A DNA stretch of 64,000 bases from SXTU01 sp964496695 (GTDB taxonomy: Bacteria; Verrucomicrobiota; Verrucomicrobiia; Limisphaerales; SXTU01). The DNA lies in contig CAZCBE010000007.1 in assembly GCA_964496695.1 (NCBI GenBank), forward strand, positions 50,785 through 114,784, given 5' to 3'. Positions 1 to 8,717 of the stretch are shown piece by piece. Numbering within the stretch: the stretch's first letter is position 1; every line of letters begins with the position of its first letter. Position numbers and translations under genes: made by a program. Below the pieces are notes generated by a model that saw nothing but the letters and a program-made list of their open reading frames with translations, was not told where the DNA came from and searched no databases.

Positions 1-150
1 TTCTTGCCGTTGGTCGCCGACATGGCTGCGGATGGAAAGGTCATCCCTGGGCTGGCGCAAGCCGTGGCATCTATGATAACCGGTTGCCACCGCACTTCGA
101 CGGCGACCAGTCGCCTGCTGAAAGCGGGGACAAGTCACCGCACTCCATAG
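1..150 (+). CDS. Possible 3' end of an upstream gene (partial)
   Basis: Frame 1 is open from base 1 to a TAG at 148-150. Its first about 26 residues (LVADMAADGKVIPGLAQ and following) look like an ordinary protein C-terminus. The last about 20 residues are encoded by an inverted-repeat arm (98-147) that also occurs at 52127-52178, so the repeat would supply the stop codon. It is too short to assign a family and could be chance. Confidence 0.3.
   Translation, partial: FLPLVADMAADGKVIPGLAQAVASMITGCHRTSTATSRLLKAGTSHRTP
98..147. repeat. Solo arm of inverted-repeat element (AGTCGCC/AAGTCACCGCACTCC family)
   Basis: This stretch is nearly identical to the right arm of the complete element at 51999-52178, sharing the words CGACGGCGAC, AGTCGCCTGC and ACAAGTCACCGCACTCC. 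Only one arm is present here. It ends 10 bases before the GTG start of the next gene and so overlaps its likely leader region. Confidence 0.75.
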
Positions 151-157
151 CACGTCT

Positions 158-2299
158 GTGAAGCCGCAACCCCTCACCACCAACCAGCGCATCGCCCGGA
201 CCTGGGCGTTTCTCGCGGTGCTGGGGCTGCTGCTGTGGCTGACCCATCGCGCGCGCGGCGCGGAGTCGGAGGTGACGGTCGCCATCGAGCCGCGTTACCG
301 GGGCGAGCCGCTCAAGTTTGACCAGTTGAGCGTCACGAATGCCGCCGGACAGGCCCTCGGTGTGACCCGGTTGGACATGCTGCTTTCCGGCATCGCCGTG
401 CGGCGCACGAACGGGACGTGGCTGGAGAAGCATTACTGGTTCGCGTTCATCAACGGTCGTGCGGGCCGGACGAACTTCGTGCTGCGCGGCCTGCCGGCGG
501 GCGAGTATGACCGGCTGCGGTTCAACATCGGGGTGCCGGCGGAGCAGAACCTCGGCAATCCCACGCAATGGGACGCGGCGCATCCGCTGAACCCGACTGT
601 GAACGGGCTGCACTGGAACTGGCAGGGCGGCTACGTCTTTCTCGCGCTGGAGGGGAAATGGGCCTCGCCTGCGTCCGCTGCCGGCCGGCCCGTCGCGGCA
701 GCTTCGGCCCGCGTCAACTCGCTCGATACCCGGCTGGCGGATTCCGGGCTGAGCCATCCGTCTCCCGTGATCCCGGCCGCTGAGAAAGCGAAGGGCCGGG
801 AACTGGAGGGTTTCTCCTGGCACCTGGCCACGGCGCGGCAGTTGATGACGGTGGAAGTGCCGGTGACGCTCACGATTGGCAACAGCTTCGTGCCGGCGCG
901 CACGGCGGCGCTGCGGCTGGGCTTCGATCTGGCGCGGGTGCTGGATGACGTGGCGTTGGACGAGGAGACGAGTTCCACGCACTCGCGCGAGGGGGATGAA
1001 CTCGCCGACCGCCTGCGGCAGAACGTGGAGCGGGCGTTTGTCGTGGGCACCCGCGTGCTGCCTCCGGTTGCCGCTGGCCCGCGTCCCGTGACGCCTGCCC
1101 GAGCCACGAACTATGTGGGCACGCCGTATCGGTTCACGATGTCGGCCTACTTTCCCAAGCCCGCGCTGCCGCTGGACAATCCGCTGACGGTGGAGGGTGT
1201 GGAACTTGGCCGCCGGCTCTTCCACGATCCGCTGCTCTCGCGCGGGGAAAAACAGTCGTGCGCCTCGTGCCATCAGGCGGAAGCGGGCACGGTGGACGGG
1301 GGCAAGGCGTTCAGCCTTGGGGTGGACGGATTGCCCGGGAAGCGCAACGCGATGCCGCTCTACAACCTCGCGTGGAAGTCGGAATTCTTCTGGGACGGGC
1401 GCGCGAAGTCCCTCCGCCAGCAGGCGCTCATGCCGATCCAGGACGAATTGGAAATGCACGAGACGCTGGAGAATGTCGTCGGGAAACTAAAATCCTCTCG
1501 AACTGCTGCCGCCCTCACCCTCACCCCGGCCCTCTCCCTCCAGGAGAGGGAGAAAGTCAGCCAGCCCCCGGCTTCCACCGGCGGCTCGATTGGCAGTCCG
1601 AAGCGGACTGCGTCTCTCCCTCTCCCAGCGGGAGAGGGCAGGGGTGAGGGAGAGCGGCGCGAACAATCCACAACTACGGCAGCTTCGTCCCAACCGTCCT
1701 ACGCCACCCTCTTCACCCGCGCCTTCGGCACGGCTGAGATCACTGCCGAGCGGGTCGGTCTCGCCTTGGAGCAGTTCCTCCTCACGCTCACGTCGCACGA
1801 TGCGAAGTTCGACCGCGTGATGCGCGGCGAGGCCAAGTTCACCGCGGAGGAGCAGCGCGGCTTTGAGCTGTTTCACACGGAGCACGATCCCCGGCGCGGC
1901 CAGTTTGGCGCCGACTGCTTTCACTGCCACGGCGGGCCGCTCTTCCAAAATGTCGCCTTCGCGAACAACGGGCTGGACTACAACCCGCTGGACCTGGGCC
2001 GCTACAACGTGACCGGCCAGGAGGGCGACAAGGGGAAGTTCGCCGTGCCTTCGCTCCGCAACGTCGAACTGACCGCACCCTACATGCACGACGGACGCCA
2101 TCGCACGCTGGAGGACGCCGTGTTTCACTACGTGCGCGGCGTGCGCCGGAGCCCGACCCTGGACCCGAATCTGGCCAAGCACCCGTCCGGCGGGGTGCGC
2201 ATCCCGCCGGAGGATTTGCGGGCGCTGGTGGCCTTTTTGAGAACCCTCACCGACGAGGCGTTGCGGCCTGACCGCCGCAGCGCTGCGCTTACGCCATGA
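158..2299 (+). CDS. MbnP-like / MbnH-like (di-heme cytochrome c peroxidase family) fusion protein
   Basis: Secreted or periplasmic protein of 713 aa joining two families usually encoded separately. After a GTG start and an N-terminal hydrophobic signal (about residues 13-35), residues about 38-290 match the MbnP family, including the motif GLHWNWQGGYVFLALEGKW. Residues about 330-705 match the MauG/MbnH di-heme peroxidases, with heme sites CASCH (C368, C371, H372) and CFHCH (C587, C590, H591) and the late motif APYMHDGR. In known pairs MbnH oxidises a tryptophan of MbnP to make a copper site; a fusion would do this within one chain, which is inference. Residues 452-500 are encoded by a palindromic repeat element inserted in frame. 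GTG is chosen because it precedes the signal peptide; no strong ribosome site is visible. Confidence 0.85.
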   Translation: MKPQPLTTNQRIARTWAFLAVLGLLLWLTHRARGAESEVTVAIEPRYRGEPLKFDQLSVTNAAGQALGVTRLDMLLSGIAVRRTNGTWLEKHYWFAFINGRAGRTNFVLRGLPAGEYDRLRFNIGVPAEQNLGNPTQWDAAHPLNPTVNGLHWNWQGGYVFLALEGKWASPASAAGRPVAAASARVNSLDTRLADSGLSHPSPVIPAAEKAKGRELEGFSWHLATARQLMTVEVPVTLTIGNSFVPARTAALRLGFDLARVLDDVALDEETSSTHSREGDELADRLRQNVERAFVVGTRVLPPVAAGPRPVTPARATNYVGTPYRFTMSAYFPKPALPLDNPLTVEGVELGRRLFHDPLLSRGEKQSCASCHQAEAGTVDGGKAFSLGVDGLPGKRNAMPLYNLAWKSEFFWDGRAKSLRQQALMPIQDELEMHETLENVVGKLKSSRTAAALTLTPALSLQEREKVSQPPASTGGSIGSPKRTASLPLPAGEGRGEGERREQSTTTAASSQPSYATLFTRAFGTAEITAERVGLALEQFLLTLTSHDAKFDRVMRGEAKFTAEEQRGFELFHTEHDPRRGQFGADCFHCHGGPLFQNVAFANNGLDYNPLDLGRYNVTGQEGDKGKFAVPSLRNVELTAPYMHDGRHRTLEDAVFHYVRGVRRSPTLDPNLAKHPSGGVRIPPEDLRALVAFLRTLTDEALRPDRRSAALTP
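1512..1654. repeat. Composite inverted-repeat element inserted in frame in the MbnH-like domain
   Basis: Two arms rich in CCTCACCCCGGCCCTCTCCC (1512-1552) and its complement GGGAGAGGGCAGGGGTGAGG (within 1614-1654) flank a 61-base centre. The element at 62716-62854 has the same arms and shares centre words (GTCAGCCAGCC, CGGCTTCAC/CGGCTTCCAC, GGACTGCGT), so both derive from one ancestor. Here it is translated as a Pro/Gly/Glu-rich stretch between KLKSS and YATLFTRAFG, which are contiguous in ordinary family members. Confidence 0.9.
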
Positions 2300-2340
2300 A
2301 GCCAAACCTTACCGGCGGGCGGACACGATTGGCGCGGAGC

Positions 2341-2654
2341 GGCTCTCTGCGGCGTGAACGCCGCGCTCCGCACCCGGTGCACGCCACCTTTCATTTTGCC
2401 CGTGCGGGCAAACGGCGGACGGACCTGTGGAATACGTGTGCCCGGTCCGTCCGCCGCGTTCTTTCAGAAGCCGCGCCCAAAGATTTGGGACGGAGAATGG
2501 GTGAAGTCGAAACTTTGAGCCCGGATTCCAGAGCGAGCGGTCACCCACGACGCGGAGCGCGGCCTTCAAGCCGCAGAAACGTGAGCAGCTCACGGGTCCT
2601 GCGAGTGCCCTTTTGCACGCGGGGCTTTCTGCGGCGTGAACGCCGCGCGCCGGA
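2341..2654. repeat. Intergenic region 2300-2724 with one complete and one solo inverted-repeat element
   Basis: The gap between the MbnP-MbnH fusion and the YHYH gene holds the same family twice. A complete copy has arms at 2551-2579 and 2627-2654, sharing CTGCGGCGTGAACGCCGCGC and its complement. A solo arm lies at about 2341-2370, and a further solo arm is found at 5524-5550. I see no gene and no clear promoter here. Confidence 0.75.
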
Positions 2655-2724
2655 CGCTCCCGCCATGATTTCTTTGCTGGGTTCGCGGTCGGTTCTTGCG
2701 GTAACTTGGTGACCATCGCTCGTC

Positions 2725-3738
2725 ATGACTCATCGTTCCTCATCGCTGGTGCCACGGTCCGCCGTCGTTTTGGTGGCGTCCGTCACCTTCGTTGCCATGG
2801 CACTGGCACAGTCCGGTCCGCCGGAACCCAAAGGCTCCAGTGGACGCGGCGGACCCGGTGAGCAGAAGGGCAAGCAATACGCCGCTCCCGCTGGTGATGG
2901 TCAGAGCCCCGCTCCCAGCCAGGTGAGCATCACGGTGGAGGGCGGCTTCCGCGTGATCCGGGCGAACGGCCTGCCGGACCACGCCCCGGGACAGTTCCCG
3001 AATCGCGGCAACCCGAACGGCCTGGCGGCTCAGAACTACACCTTCCGGATGCCGCTCCAGCCCAAGGAGAACACCACCTTCACGCGCCTGGCCATGCATC
3101 CCTTCGGCGTGGCGCTCAACGGCGTGGTCTTCGACCCCGGGGCGGCGGAGTGGTGGCAGATGGACCCCCGCTCGGGCTGGACGCTGGACCCCATCAGCGG
3201 CTCGCAGAAGCTGGGCATTGACCGGCACAACGCCCATGTGCAGCCGAGCGGCGTGTATCATTACCACGCCTTGCCGACGGGCCTCGTGGAGAAACGCACC
3301 GGCGGCAAGGAGAAGGTCGCGCAAGTCGGCTGGGCGGCGGACGGCTTTCCGATCTATGGGCCATGGGATTACAGCGACGCGAAGAACACGAACAGTGCGG
3401 TGAAGCGGATGAAGTCCAGCTACCGGCTGCGCGAAGGCACGCGGCCAGGCGGCCCGGGCGGGAAGTTCGACGGCAGCTATGTGGAGGACTTCCAGTTCGT
3501 GAGGGGTGCGGGGGACCTGGACGAGGCGAACGGACGCTTCGGGGTCACGCCGGAGTTTCCGCAGGGCACGTATCACTACGTGTTGACCGATGATTTCCCC
3601 TTCATTCCGCGTCAGTTCAAGGGCGTGCCGGACAGCAGCTTCTTCCGGCACGGCCCGCCGCCGATGCGGATGGGCGCGCGGGACGTCGGATTCGGTTCCG
3701 GCCCGCCCGGCCCGCCACCCGGAAAAGGTGGCAGATAA
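2725..3738 (+). CDS. YHYH domain-containing secreted protein
   Basis: 337 aa with an N-terminal signal peptide (hydrophobic about residues 9-28, AMALAQ cleavage region). The signature GVYHYHALPTGL (about residue 171) defines the YHYH family, and HYVLTDDFPFIPR follows near the end. The C-terminus is a low-complexity Gly/Pro/Arg tail. YHYH proteins are secreted proteins of unknown function, often fused or adjacent to metal or redox proteins; the histidine pattern suggests metal binding (inference). The gene lies 425 bases downstream of the MbnP-MbnH fusion in the same direction, but a repeat element separates them, so shared transcription is uncertain. Confidence 0.85.
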   Translation: MTHRSSSLVPRSAVVLVASVTFVAMALAQSGPPEPKGSSGRGGPGEQKGKQYAAPAGDGQSPAPSQVSITVEGGFRVIRANGLPDHAPGQFPNRGNPNGLAAQNYTFRMPLQPKENTTFTRLAMHPFGVALNGVVFDPGAAEWWQMDPRSGWTLDPISGSQKLGIDRHNAHVQPSGVYHYHALPTGLVEKRTGGKEKVAQVGWAADGFPIYGPWDYSDAKNTNSAVKRMKSSYRLREGTRPGGPGGKFDGSYVEDFQFVRGAGDLDEANGRFGVTPEFPQGTYHYVLTDDFPFIPRQFKGVPDSSFFRHGPPPMRMGARDVGFGSGPPGPPPGKGGR

Positions 3739-3764
3739 TTGCGTTGGTTCCTACAGTTTACGGC

Positions 3765-5507
3765 ATGAGTGCGACGCCACCAGAGTCAGCGCCGGATGAG
3801 CCGGAGGTGAACCCGCCGTTCAACCCGGACGACGAGACGCTGCCCAGTTCTCCGCACAGCGCGCGGACGCAGGCCGATGTGAAATTCCGCTCCAAGGAGC
3901 GTGACCTTTCCGGCGCGCAGCTCGGCGAATATCGGCTCACGCGCAAGATCGCCGAGGGCGGCATGGGCGAGGTGTATGAGGCCGTGCAGCTCAAGCTGGA
4001 CCGGCGCGTCGCCGTGAAGCTGCTCTCCGAGCAGCTCTCGCGCGAGGAGGAGTTCCTCGCCCGGTTCGAGCGCGAGGCCAAGTCCGCCGCCGCCCTGAAC
4101 CACCCGAACATCGTGCAGGTCTATGACTACGGGTGCGCGGACGGGCAGTATTACTTCGTGATGGAGCTGATGGACGGCATGGACCTCTCGGCCTATGTCA
4201 AGGAGCACGGCAAGCTGCCCATTCCCGAGGCGCTGGGGGTCTTTGAGCAGGCGGTCCAGGCGCTCCGGTTCGCCGCCCGCCACGCCATCATCCATCGCGA
4301 CGTGAAGCCGGCCAACCTGATGCTCACGAGCGACGGTCAGGTGAAGGTCGCGGACCTGGGCCTGGCCAAGAAGCTTACGGACGATTCCGACGTGACGATG
4401 ACCGGCGTGGGCATGGGCTCGCCGCACTTCCTCGCCCCGGAGCAGGCGGACGACGCCGCGCATGTGGACCATCGCGCGGATATTTACTCGCTCGGCGTCA
4501 CGCTGCTGTTCCTGCTCACCGGCAAGCGGCCTTATGAGGGGGCTTCCAATTTTTCCGTCGTCCTGGCCCACGCGAACAAGCCGCTGCCCACGGGCGTGGA
4601 ACTGGGCACCCCGCTGCCGGAGGAGATCGAGCGCTTCATCAAGCGCATGACGGCCAAGCTCCCGGCCGGCCGCTACCAGAGCTACGACGAACTGCTCGCC
4701 GATCTGCAGCGCGTGAAGGCCGGACATGGCCCGCGCATCAACCTCGGCCAGGTCTTGAAGGACGCGCGGACGATCCAATATGCGGCCATCAGCTTGGTCG
4801 CCATCCTGGTCCTGGCCATCGGCGTGCCAATGCTGCTGCCGGACCGGAAGCCGGCGGAGAAGGTGAAAGCCCCGGCCACGGCACCGGTCACGCCCGTGCC
4901 AGTGGCGGCAGCTACCCCGCCCGCGACAAGTATCGCCAAGAACGACCCCGGGCCGCCACCGGGTGAACGCCCGCCGCAAGGTGAGCGTCCGCCGCGGAAC
5001 GATGATCCGCCACCTCCCCCCGGTGACCGGATGGAAAAGGGCAAGGGCCCCAAGGGCGGCAAGGCGGGTCCAGGCGCGAAGGGGGGGCCGGCCGGGCGCC
5101 TCCGGCTCCCTTGGCCGCAAAAGCCGCCGCCTGACCATAACCCCATCAAGGACGGCCCAATTCCCGTGATGCTGGCGGAAGCGGACAAGTTCGCCGCCGC
5201 CAACAAGGACGAGCTGACCCGAATTATTGATCATTACCGGCAGGTGGAACGGAAGGCCGAAGGCACTCCACATGAGGAGCAGACCCGGCGCAAGACGGAC
5301 GCCGCCATAGACAACCACATCAACGCCTCGAAGCAGCTCATCGCCAAGCTGCAGGCGCAGATGGAAGCCCATTTGCAGGAGCGCAAGGTGCAGGACGCCT
5401 ACAGTGTGTGGCGTCAGTTTCCTCAGGCGTGGCGCACCTATGAGACCGATCAGGAAATCCTGCAAATCCTCGACAAGTTCATGCCACCGAATTTCCAGCC
5501 GCAGTAG
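3765..5507 (+). CDS. Transmembrane serine/threonine protein kinase (Pkn2/PknB type)
   Basis: 580 aa from the ATG at 3765; a TTG 21 bases upstream is possible but less likely. The kinase domain spans about residues 54-310: Gly-rich loop EGGMGEVYE, catalytic Lys in RRVAVKLL (K85), HRDVKPANLM (D179), DLG in place of DFG (D197), and GSPHFLAPEQ in the activation segment. An acidic/Pro N-terminal extension precedes it. One membrane helix follows at about residues 338-360, then a Pro/Gly/Lys-rich linker and a helical extracytoplasmic domain (about 465-580). No PASTA, WD40 or TPR repeats are visible, so the sensed signal is unknown. All key catalytic residues are present. Confidence 0.92.
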   Translation: MSATPPESAPDEPEVNPPFNPDDETLPSSPHSARTQADVKFRSKERDLSGAQLGEYRLTRKIAEGGMGEVYEAVQLKLDRRVAVKLLSEQLSREEEFLARFEREAKSAAALNHPNIVQVYDYGCADGQYYFVMELMDGMDLSAYVKEHGKLPIPEALGVFEQAVQALRFAARHAIIHRDVKPANLMLTSDGQVKVADLGLAKKLTDDSDVTMTGVGMGSPHFLAPEQADDAAHVDHRADIYSLGVTLLFLLTGKRPYEGASNFSVVLAHANKPLPTGVELGTPLPEEIERFIKRMTAKLPAGRYQSYDELLADLQRVKAGHGPRINLGQVLKDARTIQYAAISLVAILVLAIGVPMLLPDRKPAEKVKAPATAPVTPVPVAAATPPATSIAKNDPGPPPGERPPQGERPPRNDDPPPPPGDRMEKGKGPKGGKAGPGAKGGPAGRLRLPWPQKPPPDHNPIKDGPIPVMLAEADKFAAANKDELTRIIDHYRQVERKAEGTPHEEQTRRKTDAAIDNHINASKQLIAKLQAQMEAHLQERKVQDAYSVWRQFPQAWRTYETDQEILQILDKFMPPNFQPQ

Positions 5508-5523
5508 GCGGCCGGTGCAGTTG

Positions 5524-5701
5524 CGGAGCGTGGCGTTCACGCCGCAGAAAGCGCTGCTCGTGGAGTTCCGACCGCTTTGGATGTTTGGCTTAAAACGAAA
5601 TCTAGAATGAACTTCAGACGGAAAGAGAAGCGGATTTTGACGCGAATTGCGCTAATTGGCCGGCACAAAAAATTCGCGTCAATTAGCGCAATTCGCGTCA
5701 A
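5524..5701. repeat. Intergenic region 5508-5798: solo repeat arm plus a 21-bp perfect inverted repeat
   Basis: 5524-5550 is a solo arm of the CTGCGGCGTGAACGCCGC family seen at 2551-2654. At 5638-5658 and 5680-5700 lie perfect 21-base inverted arms (TGACGCGAATTGCGCTAATT and its complement) around a 21-base centre. It could act as a bidirectional terminator for the convergent genes, but no strong T-run follows and its design matches the other intergenic elements. Confidence 0.75.
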
Positions 5702-5798
5702 CTTTTCCAGCCTTCACAAAAGCTCCGCCACCATTGGTTTTCGTTCACCCCGCGGTGTTCATCCATGAGGCCCTTAAATTTCACTGCGGAATTTGGGC

Positions 5799-6524
5799 TT
5801 AACCTCCCGTCGTGATCGCGCCGCCGCCGAGGCGCGCCCATCGGCCCTCCCGCCGGGCAAACAAGGTGGCGGTCTTGATCACGTAGGAGCCGGACTTGTC
5901 CTGTTTCCAAGTCTCGACGAACGCGACGCGTGTGTCCGGGGCGAGGGAAACCAAGGTGGCCTTCACGCCCCCGCGCGGGTCCACGCCGAAGGCAAGCTGC
6001 TCGGTCTCGGTGGCGTTTTCCACGGGCGAGCCTTGGGCAGCCAGCCCGTCCAGCAGGCAGAACGCCAGCTCGCTGGCCGGACGCGGGTGGTCAACGGAGG
6101 TGTCGCTCTTCGCGGCGTGTTCCAGCCGGATCACCTCGGCCTCCAGCAGGGCGACCACCCCGGGCTTGAGCACCAGGCGTTTGCCCGCCTCAAATCCCCG
6201 TTTCGCCGCCTCGCACTTCTTGCATGCCAAGACCAGTGCGCGTTCGTCGCCGCGCAGATTGATGCCGGTGGCCGGCAAACAGTCGCCGGGGTGCGGGTAA
6301 TATTCGGTGCGCTGCCGCCAGGGGCCGCGTTCGCTTTCGACCTTGCTCATCGGGATCATCCCATAGGCGATGGGCACGGTGCGTTTGGTCATGGTGACGC
6401 CGTGGACCTCGCACTGGTTTGGCTGATGCTGGGTCCAATCCGGGGTCCGGCAGCCGGCCAGCAAGAGGCAGGCAAGCGCGCAGAGCAGTGCGGTGTGGGA
6501 TGCCGACAAACGGGCCGTGTTCAT
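5799..6524 (-). CDS. Predicted lipoprotein of unknown function
   Basis: 241 aa. The N-terminus MNTARLSASHTALLCALACL leads into LLAGC, a lipobox that would place Cys25 at a lipid-anchored mature N-terminus. Two further cysteines (LACKKCEAAKRG) form a CxxC about residue 105. The C-terminal half resembles a beta-rich domain (TRVAFVETWKQDKSGSYVIK). I do not recognise a family. It starts 66 bases after the stop of the surface-protein gene on the same strand and may be its operon partner. Confidence 0.75.
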   Translation of the reverse strand: MNTARLSASHTALLCALACLLLAGCRTPDWTQHQPNQCEVHGVTMTKRTVPIAYGMIPMSKVESERGPWRQRTEYYPHPGDCLPATGINLRGDERALVLACKKCEAAKRGFEAGKRLVLKPGVVALLEAEVIRLEHAAKSDTSVDHPRPASELAFCLLDGLAAQGSPVENATETEQLAFGVDPRGGVKATLVSLAPDTRVAFVETWKQDKSGSYVIKTATLFARREGRWARLGGGAITTGG

Positions 6525-6590
6525 GGAGCATCAGACGGGATGGTCTGCCCCGATGCTCCCGAGTTCGCGCAGCCAGCCGGCTTTGGCGGC

Positions 6591-8621
6591 TCACGGCTGG
6601 ATCCGCGCGCGGTAGTAGCGCGGCCCGACGGCGGCCTGGTTGTCGGAGAAGGGGAAGTTCGGGCCGTTCTGCACGTTCGTGGTCACGGGCGTCCAGCTCA
6701 CGGGGTTCCGCACATTGGTGGTCACCTCCACCACGTAGGCGCGGCCGGGCTCGCCGAGCACGAGGGCGTTGAACACGCTGCCCTGGTGGCTCGCGTTCGT
6801 CAGCGTGACGAGGTTGCTGTAGCGCGTGAGGGAGAAGTTCGCCACGCCGTCGGCGTTGTTGATGGGCACGGTCTGGTTGTTCTCCGAACGGAAGCCGCGC
6901 CGGTTGAGGTCGCCGTTGTTCAGGCTCACGTTCCAGCTCGCGTTCACCACCTTGAGCACATAGTTGCCGCCGCCATCGGTGTAGGAGGCGCCGGTGAGGT
7001 AATTGGTCCCGTTGATGGCCGCGCCGCCATACATCTGCACATTGGTCACTCCGGTGGCCCCATCGCGGACGAAGCCGGTGATCTGCTGGGTGGCGCGATA
7101 GGCCACGAAGTTCAGGCCCGTCTGGTTGACGTTGTCCTGCACGACGAGGTCAACGCTGAAGCTCACCAAGTTCGACGCGGCGGTGCGTTCGCTCTCCAGC
7201 GCAATGTTCCAGGTGCCGCCGCTCAGGCCGACATCGAAATTTCCCTGGGCGTCGGTGGCGGGGTAGTAGGAGCCGGCCCCGCTGGACACGAGCGGCACGG
7301 GCTGGACGACGAGCGTGAAGTTGGTCAGGGGCACGCCGAAGTTGTCCACCACGCGGCCGGTCAGGTGCGCGGTCACCACCCGGCTCGTGAAGTCAACCCG
7401 CACGGCCTGCCCGGCGGTGATGGTCGTGTTCGTCCCGTTGGCCAGAATGCCACGCTCCAGCAGCGCCTTGTCGCTCGGCCCGAGGTTCCACATGCCGGCG
7501 ACCACACCCACCGTATAGTAGCCGTCGGCGTCGGTCATGCCGCTGCTCCGGAGGCTGTTCTGCTGAAGGTTGGCGGAAATGGGAATGTTGGTGATGCCGG
7601 CCTGATTCGCCCCGTCCCGGAAGTTGCCGTAAAAGAGGGCCGTGGCCGGCTGGAGGCCCAGCACCACCCCTGCGACGCTGCCCCCGGTGGTGTCAATCTC
7701 CGGCAACTGTTCCGTCCCCACCATGCCCAGGAGAGGGAGTGCCGCGTCTTCCACTTCCGGCGACCAGACGCCCGCCGTGACTGGGAGGCTGAAATGCCCC
7801 TGGCTGTCGCTGTAGCCCAGGACGAACAGGCCCGTGGCGGACTGCAGCCGCAACTGCACGCCGGGCAGCACGCCGCCGGCGGTGTTGGTCAGCGTGCCGG
7901 TGATGGTCTGGTTCGCGGGGGAAAGGGAGATGGTGACGTTGGCGCTCGAACCGGCGCCGACCGTGACCATCGGCGCGCTGCCAAAATCCGTCACCATGCC
8001 GTTCTTGGTCGCAAGCACCTGATAGTCGCCCGGCGGGCAACTGATGGAGAAGCCGCCCGCGCCGTTGGCGATGCCGCCCGCGAAGGGTTCGGCCCCGTCG
8101 GAGGTGGCCTTCAGGAGGATGATGAAGGCGTTCGGCGCGCCGGATACGGTGCCGGTGACGCCTTGGCCGAGCGTGGAATTGGTGACGGCGAAGCGCACGT
8201 CGTTGGTAAACCGTCCGGCCGGGCTGGACGCGCGGAACACGTAGCTCGCGACATGGTGCTGGAAATCCCGGGGGTCGCTGAAGTCAATGGTCTCCGTGAT
8301 CGTGCCGTTGGCCGTCCCGTCGGTGTCGCCGGGCACGCTCTTGTTCCGCACGCCGCCGAGGCTGGTGACCTGCCCCTCGGTGAGCACGAACTGGCCCAGC
8401 AGCGGCTCGCCGGCGTCCACCTGGCCGTTGTCGTTGGCATCCATGAACTTTTGCAGGACCACCGTCTCCCCGATGTTCAGGCCGGAGAGAGTGAGGCCGA
8501 GCGGGCCGGAGAAGAGGTTGCTCACCGCCGGCTGGCTGAGGGTGAAGTTCACCTGGGCCGAGACGGTGGTGCCGAGCACGAGCGCGGCAGAAAGCACTGC
8601 GAGGAGAAGCTTGCGGTTCAT
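6591..8621 (-). CDS. Secreted carboxypeptidase-regulatory-like repeat protein
   Basis: 676 aa, probably cell-surface or extracellular. A signal peptide (MNRKLLLAVLSAALVLGTTVSAQ) is followed by a segment with a Ca-binding-like DANDNGQVDAGEP motif, then a series of Ig-like carboxypeptidase-regulatory units of about 80-100 aa recognised by VTGTVSGAPNAF, ITGTLTNTAGGVLPGVQ, HLTGRVVDNFGVPLTN and ITGFVRDGATGVTNVQ, each ending in a D..G.Y/F turn. The C-terminus (YVVEVTTN...W.PVTTN...RYYRARIQP) is the short beta domain common at the ends of verrucomicrobial secreted proteins. No enzyme motif is visible, so an adhesive or structural role is likely (inference). Confidence 0.82.
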   Translation of the reverse strand: MNRKLLLAVLSAALVLGTTVSAQVNFTLSQPAVSNLFSGPLGLTLSGLNIGETVVLQKFMDANDNGQVDAGEPLLGQFVLTEGQVTSLGGVRNKSVPGDTDGTANGTITETIDFSDPRDFQHHVASYVFRASSPAGRFTNDVRFAVTNSTLGQGVTGTVSGAPNAFIILLKATSDGAEPFAGGIANGAGGFSISCPPGDYQVLATKNGMVTDFGSAPMVTVGAGSSANVTISLSPANQTITGTLTNTAGGVLPGVQLRLQSATGLFVLGYSDSQGHFSLPVTAGVWSPEVEDAALPLLGMVGTEQLPEIDTTGGSVAGVVLGLQPATALFYGNFRDGANQAGITNIPISANLQQNSLRSSGMTDADGYYTVGVVAGMWNLGPSDKALLERGILANGTNTTITAGQAVRVDFTSRVVTAHLTGRVVDNFGVPLTNFTLVVQPVPLVSSGAGSYYPATDAQGNFDVGLSGGTWNIALESERTAASNLVSFSVDLVVQDNVNQTGLNFVAYRATQQITGFVRDGATGVTNVQMYGGAAINGTNYLTGASYTDGGGNYVLKVVNASWNVSLNNGDLNRRGFRSENNQTVPINNADGVANFSLTRYSNLVTLTNASHQGSVFNALVLGEPGRAYVVEVTTNVRNPVSWTPVTTNVQNGPNFPFSDNQAAVGPRYYRARIQP

Positions 8622-8717
8622 AAATGGTCAGGCTGGGCAGCCCGGGAAGCCACGCCCCGAGGCACGGCGCACATTTACTATGGGCACAAAGTCGGGTGTG
8701 TTACAAGGCGTGAAACG

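Noticed and set aside
3786..5540. 584-codon - frame opposite the Ser/Thr kinase
   Set aside because: The + strand holds all kinase motifs; the - frame is a GC-driven shadow.
5638..5700. Possible bidirectional terminator between the kinase and lipoprotein genes
   Set aside because: The 21-base stem has a 21-base centre and no T-run right after it; it fits the intergenic repeat design better.
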